Notes under the pieces: model-generated
Seen by the model: the letters and a program-made list of their open reading frames with translations, nothing else
The model's database searches: none
What the model was told of the DNA's origin: nothing
Assembly: GCA_900546925.1 (NCBI GenBank)
Contig: UREV01000003.1
Coordinates: forward strand, 44,335 to 108,334
Direction: 5' to 3'
DNA from: an uncultured Bacteroides sp.
Lineage (GTDB): Bacteria; Bacteroidota; Bacteroidia; Bacteroidales; UBA932
Length of the DNA stretch: 64,000 bases
Position numbers and translations under genes: made by a program
Part shown: positions 9,568 through 17,175 of the stretch, piece by piece
How positions within the stretch are numbered: the stretch's first letter is position 1
How the letters are laid out: every line of letters begins with the position of its first letter

Positions 9568-11250
9568 TTATTGTTTGAATATTGCTGAAGAATATGCTCC
9601 CAATGTCAACTTCCAAGTATCAGCTGTCTTATAAGCACTTGCCGTACCGTGAAGTCCCACGGCCTGAGACAAGTCTTCATGGAAAAATGCGTCGTATTGA
9701 GTGTTGCCGAAATTGTGTACTACCAGCAGTTTTTCTCCGTCTCCTTCGATGAACCATGCGGCTATGTTCTTGTCTGTCTGGCGGTTTTCATCATAGTCAG
9801 GATGTTTGCTCATCTTTCCTGATGCCAGTGCAGGATGAGCGTTTCTGAGTTTTGTGAAATATCTGTAAACGCTTAGTACAGAGTTGTTGTCTTCGCTTTG
9901 CGCTTCCACGCTCATAGCCTTGGTGAGCATTCCGGAATCGTATTTCCCGTTTACACCGGCTGTGGCGGTATTGGTGGAACTTCTGTCCCAGATTATCGGA
10001 GCACGCACATACTCATCTCCACGACTCTTTGTACCCCAGTAGCCGAGTTCCTCACCTTGATATATATAAGGATGTCCCTGAGAAGTCATGAGTACGGCAG
10101 CGGCGAGCTTCATTTTTTCTTTCGACTTGTCGAGGTCAGAACCGGCTCTGTCTTCGTCATGATTTGACAGTTTAGTAGCTTCGATATAATCTGTACGATA
10201 TTGTGAATAAGCACTTTGCATGCTGATTATATCGTGTGCGAAGTAAAGTCCTGTGTTGTTCTGCAACGCCCATTTCAGTTTGTACCAGAAACTGAATTCG
10301 AATAGGGCAGGGAGGCCTGCATAATAAGGGGCTACCTTGTCGCAGTCATCGAGCATCTCTCCGACCATGTAGAAATCCCCGTTGCCGCCGCGAGCCTTGA
10401 AAGTGGTGTTGCATCTGTCATAGAACTTTTTGAGAAACATCGGATTCTCAGACGAATACGCATTGTGGTAGATATGCTTTACCGCGTCGAGCCTGAATCC
10501 GTCCACGCCCAAATTTATCCATTTGTCTGCGGCTGAGGTCAATGCCTTAAAGGCATCTGACTTTTCGGCTTCTGCTGCAGGTCCGTAGTTCAAATCTGCG
10601 AACCAGTCTGTCCAGAAATGAGAGTGGAACATCTCGTTACCTGTTCCTGTACGGAACCATTGGCCTGAGTCATAACCTTTTGAGCCTTCAGTCGCGATTT
10701 GCGGGATTTTTCCTGCAGCGATATCAGCGGACGGGTTCTCGGAAAATATATAGAAGTTCCTGTACGGACTGTCCTTCGAGGCTTTGGCAGACTTGAACCA
10801 CGGGTGGGCACTGGCAGTGTGATTCAGCACATAGTCGAGATATATTTTTATCCCCTTAGCATGTGCTGCATCTAAAAGTGACTTGAAGTCCGCTTCTGTG
10901 CCATACGCAGGATTCACTGTTTCATAATCAGTTACGTCGTATCCGTGATAGGAAGATGACGGATGGATAGGGGAGAGCCAAAGGGCGGAAACTCCTAAAC
11001 TGCTGAAGTAGTCCAAGTGGTTTTCGATACCTTTGAAATCTCCTACCTTGTCCCCGTCGCTGTCTGCAAAGCTATAGACAAGCACCTGATAGGTGATGTC
11101 GCTTCTTACATTTCCATCCCAAGACAGTGCCGGATCTTCTATTTGGCCCCCTTCAGTCCGGATAATCTTCTTAGGCGTGTCTTTCGAGCAGGCGACAAAT
11201 AGCATCGCTGCCGCAGATAGCGCGACAAATGTCTTGTTCAGTGAAATCAT
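9568..11250 (-). CDS. susG: GH13 alpha-amylase lipoprotein, SusG-like
   Basis: 560 residues starting MISLNKTFVALSAAAMLFVAC, a lipoprotein signal with lipobox FVAC followed by SKD, compatible with outer-membrane export. The GH13 barrel motifs are SSYHGYDVTDY, DYVLNHTA, GVDGFRLDAVKHI (nucleophile), FYMVGEMLDD (general acid) and KLSNHDEDR (third carboxylate). The layout resembles SusG, the surface enzyme that cuts starch into oligosaccharides for SusC/SusD. I see no obvious inserted CBM58 between the barrel strands, so it may be a simpler enzyme than the B. thetaiotaomicron one. It lies 3 bases after the next GH13 gene in the operon. It carries one dispersed word, at 10537. Confidence 0.88.
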   Translation of the reverse strand: MISLNKTFVALSAAAMLFVACSKDTPKKIIRTEGGQIEDPALSWDGNVRSDITYQVLVYSFADSDGDKVGDFKGIENHLDYFSSLGVSALWLSPIHPSSSYHGYDVTDYETVNPAYGTEADFKSLLDAAHAKGIKIYLDYVLNHTASAHPWFKSAKASKDSPYRNFYIFSENPSADIAAGKIPQIATEGSKGYDSGQWFRTGTGNEMFHSHFWTDWFADLNYGPAAEAEKSDAFKALTSAADKWINLGVDGFRLDAVKHIYHNAYSSENPMFLKKFYDRCNTTFKARGGNGDFYMVGEMLDDCDKVAPYYAGLPALFEFSFWYKLKWALQNNTGLYFAHDIISMQSAYSQYRTDYIEATKLSNHDEDRAGSDLDKSKEKMKLAAAVLMTSQGHPYIYQGEELGYWGTKSRGDEYVRAPIIWDRSSTNTATAGVNGKYDSGMLTKAMSVEAQSEDNNSVLSVYRYFTKLRNAHPALASGKMSKHPDYDENRQTDKNIAAWFIEGDGEKLLVVHNFGNTQYDAFFHEDLSQAVGLHGTASAYKTADTWKLTLGAYSSAIFKQ

Positions 11251-11253
11251 CTT

Positions 11254-12570
11254 TTATTTCTTGAAAATATAATACTTGTAACCGGACAGGTATTCTGAAT
11301 CTCCGAGCTTTCTCTTTTCGCCGGAAATCATATCTGTAACTTCTGCACCTTTCCATCCTTCAGGCACTTCCGCCAGTACGTCGCATCTTCTTGCGGATGC
11401 CATAATCAGGAAGTTTTCGCCGTTCAGTGATTTTGCGAAAGTTACGACATCTTTTGCAGGGTAAGGTGTCATCTGTCCTTTCCTGAGAGCAGGATGTTCG
11501 TTATAGAGGTGCATGAGCTGTCTGTATTCCTGTCGGAGCTGAGGGTTCATGCTCCAGTCTACCGGTACGTAGTTGAAGAAGTTGATGGTACTAGGGTAGC
11601 CTACCTCCTGAGAACCGTATATGAGGGCGCCGCCATGGAGGAAAGCAGAAATGGTAAAGGCTGACATGGAACCATCTGTGGATATGAATTCGTCGATAGG
11701 AGACATCTTGGTGGCCTCATCGTGATTTGTCGTAAAGCGCAGTTTTACACAGCCTTCCGGTATGGAATCATATTCCTCCATGTCGGTCTTGAATACTTTT
11801 GCAGCGGTAGTGTCTTTTCTGAACACTTCGCGCATGGTCTCCGCGAAATCCCATGCATAGTTCATCTCGAATCCTGCATCGAAATGATCTTTGCGTTTGC
11901 CCTCAGCCAGGAGAAGCAACTTGTGATCCGGCATTGACCTTAACGAATCGATAGCCTGTTTCCAGAAATCGAATGGAACGAAATCGGCGGCATCACAGCG
12001 GAATCCGTCTACTCCGGCCTCGTTCACCCAGAACTTCATGGCGTCGATCATAGCGAGACGCATGTCCTGGTTGTCGAAGTTCAGGTCAGCGACATCGAGC
12101 CAGCCGGTGCCTTCAGGGGAAATAATTGTTCCTGTGGAATCTTGGGTATACCAGTCCGGATGATCCAGCACCCATGCGTTGTCCCAAGAAGTGTGGTTTG
12201 CCACCCAGTCGATTATGACAGACATTCCGCGCTTGTGACATTCGTCTACGAAAGAGTTGAACTCTTGCATGTTTCCGAATTCAGGGTTAAGAGCTTTGTA
12301 GTCTTTTATACAATAAGGTGAGTTCACACTGTTTTCCTTTCCTACTTCGTAGATAGGCATGAGCCATACTACATTGGCTCCCAAGCTCTTAATGGAGTCG
12401 AGCTGAAGAGCTGCGGCGTTAAAAGAATGGTCCGGTGCGAAGACTCTCGGATTTACCTGATACATCATCACGTCTTCAGGTGCAGGGACTTTGTAAGTTA
12501 CCTTGTTTTCGCATGAAACCGAAGCTCCGCAGATCATTGCGGCGATGGCTAATTTATTTAATGTCTTCAT
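11254..12570 (-). CDS. GH13 alpha-amylase-family lipoprotein (tandem paralogue 1)
   Basis: 438 residues. The signal ends CGASVSC. A compact GH13 barrel starts with MMYQVNPRVFAP and contains VVWLMPIYEVGKENSVNSPYC, DWVANHTSWDN, GVDGFRCDAADFVP (nucleophile), LLLAEGKR (general acid) and FTTNHDE (third carboxylate), then a short C-terminal beta-domain. It is clearly a paralogue of the gene just upstream: both share the PIYE-GQ/GK-ENSV-SPYC segment and an equivalent ISPEG-GW-DVADLN segment. Its ATG overlaps the TGA of that paralogue (ATGA), so the pair is coupled. It lacks extra binding modules. It probably hydrolyses short maltodextrins, though the exact product pattern is unknown. An inverted dispersed word at 11931 falls in the rare third reading frame. 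Confidence 0.87.
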   Translation of the reverse strand: MKTLNKLAIAAMICGASVSCENKVTYKVPAPEDVMMYQVNPRVFAPDHSFNAAALQLDSIKSLGANVVWLMPIYEVGKENSVNSPYCIKDYKALNPEFGNMQEFNSFVDECHKRGMSVIIDWVANHTSWDNAWVLDHPDWYTQDSTGTIISPEGTGWLDVADLNFDNQDMRLAMIDAMKFWVNEAGVDGFRCDAADFVPFDFWKQAIDSLRSMPDHKLLLLAEGKRKDHFDAGFEMNYAWDFAETMREVFRKDTTAAKVFKTDMEEYDSIPEGCVKLRFTTNHDEATKMSPIDEFISTDGSMSAFTISAFLHGGALIYGSQEVGYPSTINFFNYVPVDWSMNPQLRQEYRQLMHLYNEHPALRKGQMTPYPAKDVVTFAKSLNGENFLIMASARRCDVLAEVPEGWKGAEVTDMISGEKRKLGDSEYLSGYKYYIFKK

Positions 12571-13910
12571 TTTACAATGTAAATCTTATATTCGTAAGGT
12601 TTGAGTGTCAATGCCTGCGGGATGGTGACTTTTTCGCCACTTGACATCTCTTCGGCTGTCTTGCCGGCCTGTTCCATCGGGACTTTCACCTGCAAATCGG
12701 AACCGGTCGGATTAATGACTGCCAACGCTCCTTTCTCGCCTCCCGCCCATACGGCCGCACCTTTGCCGGACTGATAGAGTACAGGCTTCGCAGTCCTGTA
12801 TGGGTCAATGCCTTTGTACGCTGTCATGAATTTTTTGTATCCCTCAGTGTAGGCCTTGTCGTCGTTCCAGTTCAGGATGTTATAGTTAAAGAAAGAAAGC
12901 GTCTTCCCGTAACCTATTTCCTGTGAACTGTAAATCATTACGCAGTCTGACATCATGGCTGTAAGTACGAATGCTGCCATAGCTCCATCCTTGCTTTTGA
13001 ACGCGGAGATAGGGGAGTGCTCGTTTGCTGTCATGTCATGACTGGTTATATATCTCATACGGTATGCGCCGTCAGGTACTCCTGCGAGGTCTGAATTCTG
13101 GAATGAGTACAGATCAGACAGAGAGTTGCTTCCAGCCCAGACTTTTTCTGCGGTGTATACGAAATTCCAGGAATAAACTGCATCGAATCCGGAGTTGTAA
13201 AGGCTTGATTTATTGCCTTCTGCAAGCATGAATAATTCTTCGCCCTTTATCTTTTTCAGTTCGTTTATGGCTTTGCTCCAGAAGTCCTCAGGGACACCTT
13301 CGGCGTAATCGCATCTGAATCCATCCACGTCGGCTTCGTTTATCCAGTATTTCATGGCATCGATCATGGCGGTGCGCAGTGACTGTGAATTGTAGTTCAG
13401 ATCAGCGACATCGGACCATCCCATTCCTTCCGGAGAGATGATTTCTCCTTTTCCGTTCTGGGTGTACCAGTCTTTGTGCTCTGTTGTCCAGGCATTGTCC
13501 CAGGCAGTATGGTTAGCGACCCAGTCGAGAATGACTCTCATTCCTTTCGAATGGGCAGCATTGACCAAATTCTTCAAATCTTGGAGGTTGCCGAATTCGG
13601 CATTCACCTTTTCATAATTTTTTACGCAATAGGGAGATCCTACGCTGTTTTTCTGGCCTTGTTCGTAAATCGGCATCAGCCACAGTACGTCAGTCCCGAG
13701 TTCTTTAATTTCATCGAGCCTTCCTGTGATGGACTGTAACGCGTTAGTCTTGGCGAAAACTTTAGGGTTCGCTTCATATATTACGACCGAGCTGCGTGCC
13801 TCTGCAGGACTCGGATCCGGTTCGTCATTTTTACCGGAATTACTGCACCCCGTAGCGAGATGCAGTAACACCGTTGAAAATATGAATGTCAGTTTAAGTC
13901 TGGTATTCAT
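12567..13910 (-). CDS. GH13 alpha-amylase-family lipoprotein (tandem paralogue 2)
   Basis: 447 residues from the ATG at 13910. An upstream TTG at 13928 would overlap the preceding gene and is less likely. The signal peptide ends LATGCSNSG, so the product is a lipoprotein. Barrel motifs: IYEANPKVFAK, LWLMPIYEQGQKNSV, DWVANHTAWDN, DVDGFRCDYAEGVP (nucleophile), LFMLAEGNKS (general acid) and YITSHDMTA, where SHD replaces the more usual NHD. It is a paralogue of the gene at 11254-12570, probably from tandem duplication. It starts 4 bases after the SusE-like gene. Three dispersed words are found here (12606, 12803, 13558). Confidence 0.87.
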   Translation of the reverse strand: MNTRLKLTFIFSTVLLHLATGCSNSGKNDEPDPSPAEARSSVVIYEANPKVFAKTNALQSITGRLDEIKELGTDVLWLMPIYEQGQKNSVGSPYCVKNYEKVNAEFGNLQDLKNLVNAAHSKGMRVILDWVANHTAWDNAWTTEHKDWYTQNGKGEIISPEGMGWSDVADLNYNSQSLRTAMIDAMKYWINEADVDGFRCDYAEGVPEDFWSKAINELKKIKGEELFMLAEGNKSSLYNSGFDAVYSWNFVYTAEKVWAGSNSLSDLYSFQNSDLAGVPDGAYRMRYITSHDMTANEHSPISAFKSKDGAMAAFVLTAMMSDCVMIYSSQEIGYGKTLSFFNYNILNWNDDKAYTEGYKKFMTAYKGIDPYRTAKPVLYQSGKGAAVWAGGEKGALAVINPTGSDLQVKVPMEQAGKTAEEMSSGEKVTIPQALTLKPYEYKIYIVK

Positions 13911-13914
13911 TTGA

Positions 13915-15348
13915 TTATGGTTTTGCAATTACCTCGAAACTGCTGCTTGTGATAGAGAGATAGATGTCGGATTCTATTTTGAGGTCTTTTGAAGCGTCGA
14001 ACTGGGTACCGTTGTTATTGTTGAATATCAAGTTTACGACTTTACCCGTGTAGTCTTTGGCGATTTCGAACTTCTTGAAAGTCTTCCCGCCGATAGTAAC
14101 ATCGGTAGAAGCCTTTCCAGGCCATCCGCCGAATATTTCAGCATCACCGTAAGCATAGAGATAGAGTGCATCCCAGCCGCTGTTATCCTGAACGAAGATA
14201 GAATAACCGGGCTCTGACGGCGTAGGATCCGGTGTTTCCTCTCCATCTGCAGAAGGGTTCTGAGGGTTTACCTCGTAAGCCTTCTTGCCTTCGATGAGGA
14301 TATAGTAATCGTGGTTTTCGATAGCCTCGATGTTGAGGTCTGGAGTCTGCTCACCTGCGCCGTTGTTGTTGAAGATAGCGTTTACGAGCTGTCCTACGGC
14401 TGCATCAGGAATAGGGATCTGCTGATAAGTCTTCTCCTTTATGGTCACGGTCTTTCCAGTGGTACCTGTACCAGGCCATCCTCCGAAGAACTCGTTATCG
14501 TTACCCCAAGTGTAGAGAGAAACGCCATCCCAGCCCTGGTTATTCAGGACATAGAAGTATCTTGTTTCTGCAACATCCACTGCTTCAGCACTTTCTGCGG
14601 TAATAGAGAAGAAGATATTCTTATTTATCACGTTCTTCTTCAAGCAGTCGAAATTCTCTACCTGGACACCACCGTTATTGTTGTTGAAAATAAATGTCAA
14701 CTCCATGCCGGCGCGGTCAGCACCGAGATCGAAATACTTGTAAGTTTTACCGTTAATCTTCTCTGTTCCGTCAGGAAGTTTGCCTGGCCATCCGCCGCAA
14801 GCTTCTTCTGTTCCATAGCAATACAACGCTGTGGCATCCCAGCCTGAATTATCCTCGAGATAAACAGTATAACCATCGTGAACGGTAGCTTCAGGAGCCT
14901 TGTCGAAATATGACTTCCAGTGAGTTACATAGATGTTGTTTCTGGTACCTACCTCGAAGTTGTCAGTTCTGCTGACTACTTCTCCGAGTGCTGAACGCTC
15001 TGCGCCACCGTCAGATGACACGAACCAGTAACCATCTGCAAGAGATTTTCCTGAAACGAATGTCTTAGGATCGAGGTAAATACCCCATTTTCCATCCACC
15101 TTAGTAGATTTTTCGAGCTGCCACTGCATGTTGCCCACGGCAGCCTCTTCACCGCCGTTGAAAGCTCCGGCGATATAAAGTTCAGCATCAGCAGTCGTCT
15201 CTTTCGGAGCGATTACCTCCAGAAGGATACTGCTCTCCTTAATTTCGAAGGCCGGCTGTTCGTGATCGAACACGATCTCTTCTTCGCTGCAACCGCTGAA
15301 GAAGGCTCCTGCCAACGCCAATGAAAGTATGTATGATATTTTTTTCAT
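13915..15348 (-). CDS. SusE/SusF-like surface lipoprotein with three starch-binding modules
   Basis: 477 residues. The signal ends FFSGCSEEE; the acidic residues after the cysteine resemble the Bacteroidetes surface-export signal. The first 150 residues are a SusE-type N-terminal region. Three homologous modules follow, each with a D/NNSGWD or NQGWD start, LY-YG or LYTWG, GGWPG, and a NNNNG or NNNGAG turn (about residues 160-260, 265-360 and 385-477). This is the pattern of CBM26-like starch-binding modules, where the tryptophans stack on glucose rings. It would hold starch at the cell surface next to SusD. It has three modules, as in SusF, and lies directly after susD. Confidence 0.85.
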   Translation of the reverse strand: MKKISYILSLALAGAFFSGCSEEEIVFDHEQPAFEIKESSILLEVIAPKETTADAELYIAGAFNGGEEAAVGNMQWQLEKSTKVDGKWGIYLDPKTFVSGKSLADGYWFVSSDGGAERSALGEVVSRTDNFEVGTRNNIYVTHWKSYFDKAPEATVHDGYTVYLEDNSGWDATALYCYGTEEACGGWPGKLPDGTEKINGKTYKYFDLGADRAGMELTFIFNNNNGGVQVENFDCLKKNVINKNIFFSITAESAEAVDVAETRYFYVLNNQGWDGVSLYTWGNDNEFFGGWPGTGTTGKTVTIKEKTYQQIPIPDAAVGQLVNAIFNNNGAGEQTPDLNIEAIENHDYYILIEGKKAYEVNPQNPSADGEETPDPTPSEPGYSIFVQDNSGWDALYLYAYGDAEIFGGWPGKASTDVTIGGKTFKKFEIAKDYTGKVVNLIFNNNNGTQFDASKDLKIESDIYLSITSSSFEVIAKP

Positions 15349-15356
15349 GTCAATGT

Positions 15357-17153
15357 CTATTTAACGTAGTTAGGATTCTGAACAAGTCCTGGGTTAACCT
15401 TGAGGGCGCTTGTAGGAAGCGGATACCACTCGTATTTGCGGTCACGTTTGGCAGGAAGGTCGAAAGCTGTTTCAGATGTACGTCCGAAGAACCACCACTG
15501 CCCCTGTGTGAACTTGTCGAAACGTCTGAGATCGGTACGTCTTCTACGTCCTTCACCGAGGAACTCCTGTCCCCACTGGTTAAGCATCCAGTCCAAGTCG
15601 AATGAGCTGAAACCTCTTCCGGGATTATCTTTTTCAGTATTCCAGTCAGCGCCTGAGAAGTATCTCTTACGTACTGAGTTTACAAGCTCTTTACCTCCGT
15701 TGAGGTCACCTGCACGCATCTTGCACTCTGCAAGCATGAATACGACTTCTGAAAGTCTGAATTCCACTTCGTCGATATCCTTGAAGTTATAGCCTGTAGC
15801 AGCGTGATATAAAGGATATTTGATAAGTCTTACTCCGGAGTTGGTTTCGCCCCATCTTGGAGACATTACGGTCTCGAGGTCACGGCCCTTGTTCTGGAAT
15901 GTACCTAACTGGTCTACATAGACGAGATTCTGTCCGTCGCGGTCGGCGTCAGCCTTGAGCGCTTCACCTGTTCCGTAGTTAGCCTTTACAGCTCCCTTGA
16001 GGAACATTCCGCTATAATTGCCTGAATCGTCGCAGGTGTAATTCTTCTTGCGGATATCCTTGTCGCTGAATCTTTCGTAAACAGCTCCGAGCTTGTCATT
16101 GTATGGAGCATCGAGGAAGCATTTTGCACCCTCACTTCCGCCTGAAGGAAGAACAGTACCTGAGTTGTCGAATGAAGGTGCGAGACATACGCAGTTCCAT
16201 CCGTCCTGTTTAGAAATAGGCTCTCCGGTATACTCCCATGCATTGTAAGGAAGGAATGGCATGTTTCTCATCCAAGCACCGTTCATCTTACCATCTTCAT
16301 AAGCGAATGCCATGATGACCTCAGGACAGGTGTTGTTGTTTATGTCATAAATCTTCCTGTAGTCGCTTACGATTTCATAGTTTCCGAAGTCACCGTTGAT
16401 GATGCTCTGGCAGAGGTCAGCACACTCTGTGTAATGCTCTTCGCCGATGAAAATGTTGCTGTTCAGAAGAAGTCTTGCTTTGATGATACGGTTTGCAGCC
16501 TGATTCATTCTGTTTACTTCATTCTTAGGGAGATCATCTACGCTGGCATCGAGCTCTGTCATGATGAAGTCGTATATCTTCTTGCAGCTCTTGTCGAAAT
16601 CAGGATCTGCACTTGGCGGAACCTCTGAGCTTACTGAAACGTTGAGAGGAAGTGCTCCACCCCAAATCTCAAAGATGTTGTAGTATGCCCATGCTCTGAG
16701 TGTACGGACTTCTGCGATGTAAGAATTAATCTTTTCCTGACTCATTCCCACAGCGTCAGGGCTGATCTGACCGAGGTCATAGACTACGTTGTTACAGAGA
16801 CCGATGGCTGCCCATGCTGTTTCCCATGTCTGCTGGATGATCTTGGAATCTGCATTCCAGTTCTGGCAGGAAAGAACGAATTTCTGAGCCTCGTCATATC
16901 CCCAGAGACCTCCGTTCCAGCTCCTCCATGCTATCTGGTCAGCTGAGAATTCCTGAAGGTAGTAGAAATACTCCACATAACTCATAGCAGCTTTGTTGTA
17001 GATGGCTGCGACTGCACCTTTTACGCTGGTTTCATCAGAGTAATAAATGGACTTGTCCACTCTGTCGAATACTTCCTCATCGAGATTGAAGCAGGACTGG
17101 AGTGAGAGTCCGGCTGAAATCAGCAAAAAGAGTTTTAATATATGTCTTTTCAT
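15357..17153 (-). CDS. susD: SusD/RagB-family starch-binding outer-membrane lipoprotein
   Basis: About 598 residues from the ATG at 17153, which gives MKRHILKLFLLISAGLSLQSC with lipobox LQSC; a second ATG at 17168 adds five residues and cannot be excluded. It has the SusD-like TPR fold signatures: YNKAAMSYVEYFYYLQEFSADQ in the first helices, VRTLRAWAYYNIFEIWGGALPL in the middle, and a C-terminal DIDEVEFRLSEVVFMLAE then GEGRRRRTDLRRF with WYPLPTSALKVNPGL near the end. It forms the lid of the SusC transporter and delivers maltodextrins. It begins 22 bases after susC and is followed by the SusE-like gene. Confidence 0.93.
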   Translation of the reverse strand: MKRHILKLFLLISAGLSLQSCFNLDEEVFDRVDKSIYYSDETSVKGAVAAIYNKAAMSYVEYFYYLQEFSADQIAWRSWNGGLWGYDEAQKFVLSCQNWNADSKIIQQTWETAWAAIGLCNNVVYDLGQISPDAVGMSQEKINSYIAEVRTLRAWAYYNIFEIWGGALPLNVSVSSEVPPSADPDFDKSCKKIYDFIMTELDASVDDLPKNEVNRMNQAANRIIKARLLLNSNIFIGEEHYTECADLCQSIINGDFGNYEIVSDYRKIYDINNNTCPEVIMAFAYEDGKMNGAWMRNMPFLPYNAWEYTGEPISKQDGWNCVCLAPSFDNSGTVLPSGGSEGAKCFLDAPYNDKLGAVYERFSDKDIRKKNYTCDDSGNYSGMFLKGAVKANYGTGEALKADADRDGQNLVYVDQLGTFQNKGRDLETVMSPRWGETNSGVRLIKYPLYHAATGYNFKDIDEVEFRLSEVVFMLAECKMRAGDLNGGKELVNSVRKRYFSGADWNTEKDNPGRGFSSFDLDWMLNQWGQEFLGEGRRRRTDLRRFDKFTQGQWWFFGRTSETAFDLPAKRDRKYEWYPLPTSALKVNPGLVQNPNYVK

Positions 17154-17175
17154 GATGTTTATTCTCATTTAAATA

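Noticed and set aside
9557..9616. Upstream TTG start for the SusA-like gene
   Set aside because: It adds 20 residues before a perfect lipoprotein signal and overlaps the susG end.
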